A stretch of DNA of 7,434 nt, from contig JASJAL010000420.1 in NCBI GenBank assembly GCA_030067055.1, forward strand, positions 1-7,434, read 5' to 3'. This DNA is from Kiloniellales bacterium. Its GTDB lineage: Bacteria > Pseudomonadota > Alphaproteobacteria > Kiloniellales > JAKSBE01. A program made the translations under genes and the position numbers. Numbering within the stretch: position 1 is the stretch's first letter; every line of letters begins with the position of its first letter. The notes under the pieces are model-generated. The model worked only from the letters and a program-made list of their open reading frames with translations, was not told the DNA's origin and did not search any database. Below are positions 1 through 6,134 of the stretch, in pieces.

Positions 1-1600
1 CGGCGGTGCCCAGCTGGATGATTCCCTCGGCCGCCTCGGGAACGGCGTGGCTGACCCCGCCCGACAGCAGAGCCGCCTTGACCTTGAAGTCCTTCGCCCG
101 TGCGTAGATCGCGGCCGAAGGGCAGAGGACGCGGACGTTGCTGATCACCCGCTCCGCCTGATGCGCGTTTTCCAGGGTCACGACGACTGCACTGGCGTCG
201 GCCAGACCGGCCGCCTTGGAAATCTCGGGATTGGTCATGTCGCCGAAGTGCACGTTGTGCCCCAGCTTCTGGCCGAGGGCGACATTGTTGGTGTCGATGT
301 CGAAGGCCAGGAAAGGGATGTCCTTCTTCTGGAGCATCGAGCCGATGGTACGGCCGCCCCGACCGTAGCCGGCAATGACGACGTGGCGCTTCAAGCCCTC
401 GGCGACCGCCTGGTCCACGGCCGCTTCGGCGGAGGCCTTGCCGAAGCGGTCCGCCAGGTGGTCGCCGGCCTTCGACAGCAGCGGCGTCAGGATCATGGTC
501 ACGGTGACCAGCATCAAGGCGAGACCGAATTCGGCATCGCTGAGCAGGCCGGTGGCCACCGCGGCGCCGAAGAGCACGAAGCCGAACTCCCCGGATTGGC
601 CCAAAGTGAAGGCGGTTCGGATCGCAGCCGCACGGCTGAGGCCGAAGACGAGCGCCAGAACGAGCAAGGTCACGACCTTCAGCGTCATCAAGGCCGTGAC
701 GCCTTGCAAGACATCCGCCCACTGGTCGAACAGGAGCTGAAGGTCGATGGACATCCCCACGGCGATGAAGAACAAGCCGATCAAGACGCCCTTGAAGGGT
801 TCGACGGAGGCCTCGATCTGGTGTCGGTACTCGGAGGCCGAGAACATCATGCCCATCATGAAGGCCCCCAGCGCCATGGAGACGCCGACCAGCTCCATGA
901 CGTAGGCGGCGCCCAGCGCAGACAGCATCGCAAAGGCCACGAAGGCTTCCTGGTTGCGGCCCTTGGCCGCCGCCGCCAGGGCGATCGGGATCAGATAGCG
1001 ACCGACCAGATAGACGCCCAGGATCGCACCGACGACCATGAGGGCCTCGAGCCAGAGCGGCTGCCCCGAGGCCGCGCCGGGCGCCTCCGACAGCAGCGGC
1101 ACCAGCGCCAGGAGCGGAACGATCGCCAGGTCCTGCATGATCAGGATCGCGAAGGAGGACTCGCCGTGCTCCGTGGCCATCTCGCCGCGCTCGCCGAGGA
1201 GCTGCATCACGAAGGCGGTGGACGACAGCGCAAACCCGAGCCCGAGGATGAGCGATGCCTGCCACTTGACCCCGAGCAGATAGACAACACCGCCGATGAG
1301 GACTCCGGTCAGCAGCACCTGCGCCGAACCGAGACCGAGAACGAGGCGGCGCATCGACCACAGCTTCTTCGGCTGCATTTCCAATCCGATGAGGAACAGG
1401 AACAAGACGACGCCGAGCTCGGTGAAGTGCCGTAGCCCCTCGACATCCTCGGTGATGGTGAATCCCGAAGGTCCCAGGATCACCCCCGCCGCCAGGAAAC
1501 CCAGAACCGAACCCAATCCAAGCCGCTTGAACAGCGAAACGAAGATCGCCGTCGCCGTCAGCAGGATCACGGTGGCAAGAAGAAATTCATCGAGATGCAT
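1..1600 (-). CDS. Kef-type CPA2 monovalent cation/proton antiporter with RCK domain (3' end cut by window edge)
   Basis: Inner-membrane antiporter expected to exchange K+ (or Na+) for H+ and to be gated through a cytosolic nucleotide-binding RCK domain. I translated the minus strand from the ATG at 1600-1598 and found 533 codons with no stop before the edge. Residues 1 to about 390 form a run of hydrophobic segments, starting MHLDEFLLATVILL. They include the Kef-family QD motif in a membrane segment (Q156-D157, context ILIMQDLAIVPLL) and the loop SEYRHQIEASVEPFKG ending near residue 271, which closely resembles the regulatory loop region of KefB/KefC. From H406 comes HVVIAGYGRGG, a Rossmann GxGxxG motif opening the RCK/TrkA-N domain, with the acidic FDIDTN strand end soon after. 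KefB/KefC are about 600 residues, so perhaps 70-100 are missing. The start has GGGGGAAG eight bases upstream. KefB versus KefC, glutathione control and ion preference cannot be decided from this. Confidence 0.93.
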   Translation of the reverse strand, partial: MHLDEFLLATVILLTATAIFVSLFKRLGLGSVLGFLAAGVILGPSGFTITEDVEGLRHFTELGVVLFLFLIGLEMQPKKLWSMRRLVLGLGSAQVLLTGVLIGGVVYLLGVKWQASLILGLGFALSSTAFVMQLLGERGEMATEHGESSFAILIMQDLAIVPLLALVPLLSEAPGAASGQPLWLEALMVVGAILGVYLVGRYLIPIALAAAAKGRNQEAFVAFAMLSALGAAYVMELVGVSMALGAFMMGMMFSASEYRHQIEASVEPFKGVLIGLFFIAVGMSIDLQLLFDQWADVLQGVTALMTLKVVTLLVLALVFGLSRAAAIRTAFTLGQSGEFGFVLFGAAVATGLLSDAEFGLALMLVTVTMILTPLLSKAGDHLADRFGKASAEAAVDQAVAEGLKRHVVIAGYGRGGRTIGSMLQKKDIPFLAFDIDTNNVALGQKLGHNVHFGDMTNPEISKAAGLADASAVVVTLENAHQAERVISNVRVLCPSAAIYARAKDFKVKAALLSGGVSHAVPEAAEGIIQLGTA

Positions 1601-1608
1601 CGTTCAGT

Positions 1609-1616
1609 CTTCCCCC
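1609..1616 (-). promoter_or_regulatory. Ribosome binding site of the antiporter gene
   Basis: On the minus strand GGGGGAAG lies eight bases before the ATG at 1600. It fixes the start of the antiporter, whose first membrane segment begins a few residues later. No convincing -35/-10 pair was found in the 200 bases upstream. Confidence 0.6.
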
Positions 1617-1953
1617 GTCCTCCGATCGTGAGGACCTTCGCAGGACTGCCCTGGCCGAGGTGTCGAAAACCTTGCGGACACGCAGGATCGAAGGCTGACA
1701 ATACTTGGCAAAAAAGTGAATCTTGCCCCCGCCCCTGCAGTGACCCACCCCGACGATCGAGCCACACGCCATTTAAGACTGCCGGCGGCTCGGATTAAAG
1801 TGTTGATCGGTGGCGCGCGCCGAGCGGACGAGACAGATAGGCGCGGCGATGCCGGGGAGGGCTGGCTCCGGTTCGATTTGTCAGATGACCTGATCGCCAC
1901 CAGCAACCCAGCCGCGACGGGCAGTTGCGGATGAGCCGCTGATGGCGTCGGGT

Positions 1954-1969
1954 CGCCCCTCTTGGGGCG
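1954..1969 (-). terminator. Possible terminator hairpin after short AraC gene
   Basis: A perfect 6-bp stem (CGCCCC / GGGGCG) with a 4-base loop begins 12 bases after the stop codon of the short AraC gene on the minus strand. There is no T-tract after it, so it is at best a weak or factor-dependent terminator, or a 3'-end stabilising hairpin. Confidence 0.3.
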
Positions 1970-1981
1970 GACATCCCGTCT

Positions 1982-2467
1982 TCAAGCACTCGCGCGAGAG
2001 GGTTCGAGACGAGACAGAACGGGACATTCTCCGTCAATCAACGACGGTGCCGGTCGCGTTGCCGGCGAAGGCTGGGCCGCCGCATTCAGCGGGCGATAGG
2101 GCCGGCGCCGCAGAGTTTCCGAAGGATACTCGCCGAAGCATTGCCGGTAGGTCGACGAGAAGCGGCTGAGGTGCTGGAACCCGCAATTCATGGCAACTCT
2201 GGTCACCGTCGTGGACCCCACATCGCCGGCGAGCAAGCGCTGGTTCGCCTGCTCGAGGCGGTGCTGGCGCACGAAAGCCATCACCGCCAGACCGAAATTC
2301 ACTTGGAATCCCAAATGCAGCGTTCGTTTACTGACCCCGGCCGCGGCAGCGATATCGTCGAGAACAAGAGGCTCCGCCAGGTTGGTCAGGATGAAGTCGA
2401 CCGCAGAGCGCAGATAGGCTGGTATGACCTCGCCAGGGCCCTCGATCCGGATTGCTTGCTGTTCCAT
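1982..2467 (-). CDS. Short AraC-family regulator, DNA-binding domain only (possible N-terminal truncation)
   Basis: Predicted cytoplasmic DNA-binding protein of 161 residues. It consists of an AraC/XylS double helix-turn-helix with no sensor domain. After a short lead-in, residues 16-30 (PAYLRSAVDFILTNL) match the linker helix that precedes the DNA-binding domain in AraC proteins with a cupin-like N-terminus. The first HTH is about residues 35-59 (DDIAAAAGVSKRTLH). The second is about 86-122 and ends in FGEYPSETLRRRP, the usual AraC C-terminal signature. A Pro/Ala-rich tail of about 38 residues follows. The ATG at 2467 is chosen because GGGAGGA lies just upstream; a GTG four codons earlier is less likely. 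Typical family members are near 300 residues, so a whole sensor domain is absent. The 170 bases upstream in the same frame contain two stops. It could be a working stand-alone activator or the surviving end of a broken gene. Confidence 0.8.
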   Translation of the reverse strand: MEQQAIRIEGPGEVIPAYLRSAVDFILTNLAEPLVLDDIAAAAGVSKRTLHLGFQVNFGLAVMAFVRQHRLEQANQRLLAGDVGSTTVTRVAMNCGFQHLSRFSSTYRQCFGEYPSETLRRRPYRPLNAAAQPSPATRPAPSLIDGECPVLSRLEPSRASA

Positions 2468-2470
2468 GTG

Positions 2471-2477
2471 TCCTCCC
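2471..2477 (-). promoter_or_regulatory. Ribosome binding site of short AraC gene
   Basis: GGGAGGA on the minus strand ends three bases before the ATG at 2467. It supports translation starting at the head of the DNA-binding domain rather than further upstream. The spacing is slightly short. Confidence 0.5.
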
Positions 2478-2566
2478 ACCCAGGACGACTACGCCACAAA
2501 GCCTTCCCACACTTGCCATTTGACGCCAGGGACCGGTCGCGCGCGAGGCCATTCGATTGGAGCCCG

Positions 2567-2638
2567 TCATTGCGAAGGCCGACTCGCGGTCCGCGGACAG
2601 CGGATGGCGCAGACCGGGTTCTCGTGTTCCGTGACCAT
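2567..2638 (-). other. Small 23-codon open frame upstream of, and in frame with, the short AraC gene
   Basis: The frame encodes MVTEHENPVCAIRC followed by nine more residues and a TGA. Its ATG at 2638 has a strong ribosome binding site (GGGGAGG, four bases away) directly after a T7 run on the minus strand. It lies exactly 57 codons upstream of the short AraC start and in the same frame. Two in-frame stops (TGA at 2569-2567 and a TAG a few codons before the AraC start) separate them. It may be the original start of a longer AraC gene that lost its middle, a leader peptide, or chance. The peptide matches no family I recognise. Confidence 0.3.
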
Positions 2639-2862
2639 GTCGCCTCCCCAAAAAAAGGTCGTGCGAGCCCTTCCTCGACTTCTCGGAGGACCACCTTCCT
2701 GGCGCGCAATGGCAAATGATCCGAGTCAATTCACGGCTACTGTCGGGTGCCGGGGTCGGAGTGTGTGAGAGGGCGCGCGACTCCAAGAGAGCGCTGGCGG
2801 CTCAAGCGCTGGTGCGGGAGCCAATTGAGATGCGGAGAGCGCCGGAACGGGGCGAGCGTTTC

Positions 2863-2868
2863 GGAGGG
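2863..2868 (+). promoter_or_regulatory. Ribosome binding site deciding the start of the second AraC gene
   Basis: GGAGGG lies 12 bases before the ATG at 2881 and 6 bases before an in-frame TTG at 2875. The spacing favours the TTG; the codon and the alignment to the paralogue at 6135 favour the ATG. The two choices differ by two residues only, and both exclude the longer upstream frame. Confidence 0.5.
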
Positions 2869-2880
2869 TGGCAGTTGTCG

Positions 2881-3891
2881 ATGAAGCGGATCACACTGAC
2901 GCGAGCGTGCGAGCTGATCCATGCCGCCGAAACCTTGGAACGACTCGGCTATTCGGCCGAGCGGATCCTGGCGCAGGCGCAACTGCCGATGTGGCACTAC
3001 TGCGATCCGGACGACCTGATCCCCGACCATCACATCCGGTTGTTCCTCGAAAGGGCGGGCCGGGCCCTGGGCACTGCGAACTTCGGTTTTCTGGTCGGGG
3101 CCGAAACCAATCTGTCCACCATGGGATCCTTCGGCAGGCTGATCACGAACTCGCTGACGATCTTCCACGCCTTTGCAACGACCAGCCGATTGATCCAGCT
3201 GCAAACGACAGGCGGCGGCTACTGGTTGACCGACACGGGCAAGGAAGTTTGGTATCACGGCAGCGAGTTCCATTGCTCGAAGGTGGGCCGGCGCGAGCGC
3301 GAGCAGTACGCCTTGATGCGGTTGATCGACCACGTGCGCGTGGGGGCAGGCCCCTCTTGGCTGCCGACCAAGATCCGCTTACAGACCCAGGAGGAGCCGG
3401 GGCGCGAACTGCGCGAAGCGCTCGGCGACCCCGAGATCCGCATTGGTCAAAAGACAACCGCCTTCGCCATCCCGCGCCCGCTCCTTGCGAAGGCAAGACG
3501 CGGCATTGAACGGCCCGAGACGACCGAAGCCTTGAAGATACAGCTGGAGCACTCCGCACCCGCCCCCAGCTTCGTCGATGCGCTGCGCCAGTTGGTTGGA
3601 ACGCTGTTGAAGTACGATGGGGCGCCGCGGATCGAGACGATGGCCGAGATCACCGGGCTTTCCGTGCGTTCACTGCAGCGTCACCTGGCCAAGTACGGGC
3701 TCACCCATTTCGAGATCGTCGATCAGGCCCGCTACCAGGCCGCCACACGCCTGCTCGAGGATACCGAGAGCCGCATCACGGACATCGGCATGGAACTGGG
3801 CTACGCCGATTCCGCGCACTTCAGCCGCGCCTTCAAACGCTGGGCCGGGGTCACACCGCGCGAGTATCGCAGTCATCAAACGACGCAGTGA
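2881..3891 (+). CDS. AraC-family regulator with arabinose-binding-type (OruR/VirS-like) N-terminal domain
   Basis: Predicted cytoplasmic transcription factor of 336 residues, the normal length for the AraC branch whose N-terminus is the 'Arabinose_bd' sensor domain. Residues 1-200 form the sensor, with the block LPMWHYCDPDDLIP at 35-48 and HVRVGAGPSW at 151-160. A variable linker spans about 201-230. The DNA-binding domain is about 240-336: first HTH MAEITGLSVRSLQRHLAK (254-271), second HTH ITDIGMELGYADSAHFSRAF (299-318), then the signature RWAGVTPREYR. It is a close paralogue of the gene at 6135-7148: about 57% identical over residues 1-200 and 76% over 79 residues of the HTH region by hand count. 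The frame is open back to 2716, but the extra 55 residues have no counterpart in the paralogue and follow no ribosome site I can see. The inducer and targets are unknown. Confidence 0.92.
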   Translation: MKRITLTRACELIHAAETLERLGYSAERILAQAQLPMWHYCDPDDLIPDHHIRLFLERAGRALGTANFGFLVGAETNLSTMGSFGRLITNSLTIFHAFATTSRLIQLQTTGGGYWLTDTGKEVWYHGSEFHCSKVGRREREQYALMRLIDHVRVGAGPSWLPTKIRLQTQEEPGRELREALGDPEIRIGQKTTAFAIPRPLLAKARRGIERPETTEALKIQLEHSAPAPSFVDALRQLVGTLLKYDGAPRIETMAEITGLSVRSLQRHLAKYGLTHFEIVDQARYQAATRLLEDTESRITDIGMELGYADSAHFSRAFKRWAGVTPREYRSHQTTQ

Positions 3892-4011
3892 TGTGCTCCT
3901 CCCGTGCGATCGGGTCGCCAGGCTCTGCCCGCGATGACGAAGAATGAGCACAGCGGCGGCGGCACAGAACGATTGGGGCATGGCGATCGTTGGCCTCCGA
4001 CGCAAGGGACT

Positions 4012-4055
4012 CCAACCCGGAGATCGGGCGAGCCGTCTTGCGCGATCCCGGTTGG
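4012..4055 (+). terminator. Likely terminator hairpin between convergent AraC genes
   Basis: The left arm CCAACCCGGA (4012-4021) pairs with TCCCGGTTGG (4046-4055) as six pairs, one mismatch and three more pairs, with a 24-base loop. On the plus strand the T-rich CTACTTCTTTC follows, so it may end the gene stopping at 3891, about 120 bases upstream. It abuts the stop codon of the convergent minus-strand gene (4058-4056) and could stabilise that transcript as well. The long loop and impure T-tract keep confidence modest. Confidence 0.4.
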
Positions 4056-5321
4056 CTACTTCTTTCGCGCCGCTTTGATGGGCTTTAGGTCAGCAACCGC
4101 GGATCGCGGTCGGTCGGCAGCGCTTTTCGCTCTCGCAGTGCGGCGCATGACCGCTCTGGGCATTGCGGACAGATCGGCGCTAGGTCGCTTGGATGGAAGG
4201 ACGTCGTGGCTTCGCTTCGGACGCGATCCGATCTGCTGCAGCGAGGACGCGACCGTCGCTCTGTATGCAAATGGGGTCGACGGGCCGGGATGCACCGGCC
4301 GCCGCGCCAAGGTCTCCGACGGCAATTCGTCGAATCGCACCTTATAGGCTTGGCTGAAGCGGCCGAGGTGCCAGAAGCCATGCTCGAAAGCGACGTCCGT
4401 GACCGTCGTCTCGTGTGCCCACCGCTGCTTGAGAACCTGATACACCGCACTCAGGCGCCGGGACCGATGGTAGACCTGCGGTGCCACGCCGTAGTGGTCG
4501 CGGAAGGCATACTGGAGCGTGCGGGCGCTCGTGCCGGTGACCCGACATAGCTCGGCAAGTGAGACGGCGCGGTCCAGATTGTCGTCCAAATAGTCTCTTG
4601 CCTGACGGGCGTAATGCACCCACACGCTCCGACGCACGTTCCCGGATGGCGGCTCTCCGGGGCCAGCGTCCGTGAGGAGCGCTGCAAAGCTCTCGAGGAT
4701 CTGACAACGCAAGGCTTCCGAGCGATTGGGATTGACTTCCGACAACCAGGTGTCTTCTCGTAGCAGGGATGTCAAAAGGTCTTCGAACGCTCTTCTCTGC
4801 CGGGGGTCTCCCTGATGACGCACCATCGCCCAGCGAAGGATGTCATTGAATCGGTCGTCTCCAAGCATTGCGACCAAATCGCTGAAGGATTCGGGTTCGA
4901 GGTGAAGCGTTACGAGATCGATGCCCATCGGGCCGCCGCCCACAATCTCGCTCACGTCGCCAGGTACGAAAAAGCTGCCTGGGTCGTAGGGGAGACCGTT
5001 CAGGCGAACGTCACCGTTCGAACTCAAGGGAAACATTGCCGGGGTGAAATCCTTCGGCAAGCTGGCGGAAAAAAAGAAGCCGCGGCCGTAGACCTCGCGA
5101 ACGACCATCAGCCCGGGAAATCTGAGTTCCGTCAGGTTGCCGTTCAGCGCTCCGGCTTCGTGCTGCCGATAGTCAACGTCCCAACCGGCGGCTATCGCCT
5201 CTTCCTGGAGCTCTTCAATGTCGTCCAACGGGGTCGACCAAAGAGGCGATTGATTTTGCTCTTCGTTATCCACGCCGATCCCTACCTGCAGTTTCCACGG
5301 CATATCCTCGCCGCCTGCCAT
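4056..5321 (-). CDS. AraC-family regulator with long basic C-terminal tail
   Basis: Predicted transcription factor of 421 residues. Residues 1-235 form a sensor-like domain with no motif I can name, containing a predicted beta-rich stretch around 60-145 (LTELRFPGLMVVREVYGRG onwards). Residues 236-340 are a double HTH: AELCRVTGTSARTLQYAF in the first, and VAFEHGFWHLGRFSQAYK followed by FDELPSETLARRP in the second. The style resembles EutR-like AraC proteins, but I cannot assign it. The remaining 81 residues (341-421) form an Ala/Ser/Pro tail rich in Arg and Lys, ending KPIKAARKK. AraC proteins normally end shortly after the second HTH, so this tail is odd. It may be a disordered DNA-contacting extension or a readthrough past an ancestral stop. 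The ATG at 5321 has no good ribosome site; the Met at residue 7 (5303) has AGGCGG seven bases upstream and may be the true start. It is transcribed divergently from the regulator at 6135. Confidence 0.88.
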   Translation of the reverse strand: MAGGEDMPWKLQVGIGVDNEEQNQSPLWSTPLDDIEELQEEAIAAGWDVDYRQHEAGALNGNLTELRFPGLMVVREVYGRGFFFSASLPKDFTPAMFPLSSNGDVRLNGLPYDPGSFFVPGDVSEIVGGGPMGIDLVTLHLEPESFSDLVAMLGDDRFNDILRWAMVRHQGDPRQRRAFEDLLTSLLREDTWLSEVNPNRSEALRCQILESFAALLTDAGPGEPPSGNVRRSVWVHYARQARDYLDDNLDRAVSLAELCRVTGTSARTLQYAFRDHYGVAPQVYHRSRRLSAVYQVLKQRWAHETTVTDVAFEHGFWHLGRFSQAYKVRFDELPSETLARRPVHPGPSTPFAYRATVASSLQQIGSRPKRSHDVLPSKRPSADLSAMPRAVMRRTARAKSAADRPRSAVADLKPIKAARKK

Positions 5322-5445
5322 AAAGCGGCGCTATCTGCCTTGCCATCGCGCACCACGATGCTGAAGTAATCCCGGGCTCATCGACAACCGATTATCAGGA
5401 CAGCGCGCCCGACCAAGAGGCGCCATCGATCTGCGCTTTACTGAA

Positions 5446-5474
5446 TTTACAATTTTATCTTGTCGAATTGTCAA
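5446..5474 (-). promoter_or_regulatory. Candidate sigma70-type promoter for the basic-tailed AraC gene
   Basis: On the minus strand a perfect -35 TTGACA (5474-5469) is followed after 17 bases by TGTAAA (5451-5446), four of six matches to TATAAT. It sits in an AT-rich patch (about 5436-5483) that stands out from GC-rich surroundings. Transcription would begin near 5440, leaving a leader of about 120 bases before the AraC start at 5321. Confidence 0.55.
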
Positions 5475-5475
5475 A
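5460..5475. repeat. Tandem octamer TTGTCGAA/TTGTCAAA overlapping the -35 box
   Basis: Two adjacent octamers differ at one base (TTGTCGAA 5460-5467, TTGTCAAA 5468-5475) and cover the -35 of the candidate promoter. AraC proteins commonly bind direct repeats next to or over the -35, so this is a reasonable operator candidate. Which regulator binds it is not shown by the sequence. Confidence 0.4.
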
Positions 5476-5739
5476 TATTACGTTAGGGCGAAGGCCTCGG
5501 ATGAGTCGCCACCTGGCAATCTTCGTCGCAGCAGATTTCGGTCTCCGGGAGGGCGAGCGAATTCATGCCAGGCTCCAATGCCTTGACGTCAGTCCCGAGG
5601 ACACCGGATGAACGCTCCCTTCACGCAAGGGATTTCGCATCACAAGCGAAGAGTCTGACTCCCGCGGAATCGCCGGCCGATCGACGTGTAACGGGCAAGA
5701 AATCTTTCCCGACGTCGTAATCGCAAGCTCCGGTGAAAT

Positions 5740-5760
5740 CGGGCACGGCGTGCGTGCCCG
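5740..5760. repeat. Perfect 8-bp hairpin
   Basis: CGGGCACG (5740-5747) pairs perfectly with CGTGCCCG (5753-5760) across a 5-base loop. Neither side carries a true T-tract (plus strand continues TTGCG, minus strand ATTTC), so it is not a standard terminator. It could be an operator or part of a structured RNA. Confidence 0.45.
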
Positions 5761-5889
5761 TTGCGCTGGGTTGCGGAGCCGGTCGAACCAGCGAGCGCAG
5801 TGTTCCTGTGAGCTTTGGCGCACAAGGCCGCTCGTTTGCCGGATCCTCCTGGGGTCTCGGAAGATTTCGCTCAACCGGATGGGCCCTTC

Positions 5890-5913
5890 GCGAAACGGAT
5901 AACGGAGTTTCGC
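5890..5913. repeat. Inverted repeat GCGAAAC-N10-GTTTCGC
   Basis: Seven-base arms at 5890-5896 and 5907-5913 are exact inverted copies around a 10-base spacer. This lies about 220 bases upstream of the AraC start at 6135. The half-site TTTCGC recurs at 5633 and 5865 in the same interval, which fits a regulator-binding region rather than an isolated hairpin. Confidence 0.35.
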
Positions 5914-6025
5914 ATACCGGATAGCCGGTGAAATGCGATCCCGCTAGATTCCAGCCGTGGCGCGCAATGGTCAGTCCGGCGCGTCATCTGGCGATGCGTC
6001 GGGCAGCGCAGAGCTCGGAACCCAG

Positions 6026-6078
6026 AAAAAACCGCCCCGCTCCGTACATGAAACCGGGTTTCTATTCGGTGCGGGGCG
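6026..6078 (-). terminator. Intrinsic terminator on the minus strand within the leader of the fourth AraC gene
   Basis: GC-rich arms CGCCCCGC (6033-6040) and GCGGGGCG (6071-6078) form an 8-bp stem. Inside it CCG/CGG pairs at 6042-6044 and 6067-6069, and GAAACC-G-GGTTTC (6050-6062) forms an inner inverted repeat. Reading the minus strand, the stem is followed by one G and then TTTTTT (6031-6026), the standard form of a Rho-independent terminator. The plus strand has no T-tract after it. It points against the gene at 6135, so it would stop antisense transcription or end a small minus-strand RNA starting near or within that gene. Confidence 0.55.
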
Positions 6079-6134
6079 CAAACTTGAACGACTGCTGGAT
6101 CCACGGGCGGAATGGCGTCCTGGGGGGGATTCTG

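Larger units (their letters stand above)
1601..1981. other. Non-coding interval between antiporter and short AraC gene
   Basis: These 381 bases lie between two minus-strand genes. The interval holds the antiporter ribosome binding site and, next to the upstream gene, a compact hairpin at 1954-1969. The short open frames here on both strands show no recognisable protein family and overlap one another, so I do not call them. The antiporter's promoter should lie here, but no clear consensus is visible. Confidence 0.6.
2468..2880. other. Divergent intergenic region between short AraC and arabinose-binding-type AraC
   Basis: About 410 bases separate the divergent starts at 2467 and 2881. The region holds the small frame at 2567-2638, a run of seven A (plus strand) at 2650-2656, and two copies of AGCGCTGG at 2790-2797 and 2805-2812, spaced 15 bases apart centre to centre. 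No good -35/-10 pair is visible on either strand. Both promoters are expected here. Confidence 0.5.
5322..6134. other. 813-base gene-free divergent region rich in repeats and hairpins
   Basis: This lies between the starts of the divergent AraC genes at 5321 (minus) and 6135 (plus). Open frames on both strands (for example 5563-5874 minus and 5733-5924 plus) show no family resemblance and lack ribosome sites, so I treat the stretch as non-coding. In order it holds an AT-rich promoter and tandem octamer (5446-5475), TTCGC-N7-GCGAA (5634-5650), a perfect hairpin (5740-5760), CCGGTGAAAT twice (5730-5739 and 5925-5934), CCGGAT three times (5839, 5875 and 5917), an inverted repeat (5890-5913), and a hairpin with a minus-strand T6 (6026-6078). 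It is unusually long for a regulator-regulator intergenic gap. Confidence 0.6.

Noticed and set aside
47..1435. Plus-strand open frame of 462 codons
   Set aside because: Its translation is Gln/Glu/His/Arg-rich without any domain. The opposite strand encodes a continuous, clearly recognisable Kef antiporter over the same bases, so this is a GC-rich shadow.
2328..2786. Minus-strand frame of 152 codons upstream of the short AraC gene, considered as a lost sensor domain
   Set aside because: It is in a different frame, overlaps the AraC coding sequence and shows no sensor-like pattern.
2790..2812. Direct repeat AGCGCTGG twice, considered as an AraC operator
   Set aside because: Eight GC-rich bases repeated once are weak evidence, there is no promoter beside them, and AGCGCT is itself palindromic. 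Noted only within the intergenic entry.
2716..2880. Upstream extension of the second AraC gene to an ATG at 2716
   Set aside because: The 55 extra residues have no match in the paralogue, and the ribosome site GGAGGG at 2863-2868 points to a start at 2875 or 2881.
3892..3952. TGTGCTC / GAGCACA pair just after the second AraC gene, considered as its terminator
   Set aside because: The loop is 47 bases with no T-tract. The hairpin at 4012-4055 is a better candidate.
5563..5874. Minus-strand frame of 103 codons in the long gap
   Set aside because: No family resemblance and no ribosome site, and it crosses the perfect hairpin at 5740-5760. Frames of this length are common by chance in GC-rich DNA.
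5928..6134. Upstream extension of the fourth AraC gene to 5928
   Set aside because: The 69 extra residues are unlike the paralogue's upstream sequence and run through a strong hairpin. The G-rich site before 6135 and the alignment support the shorter protein.
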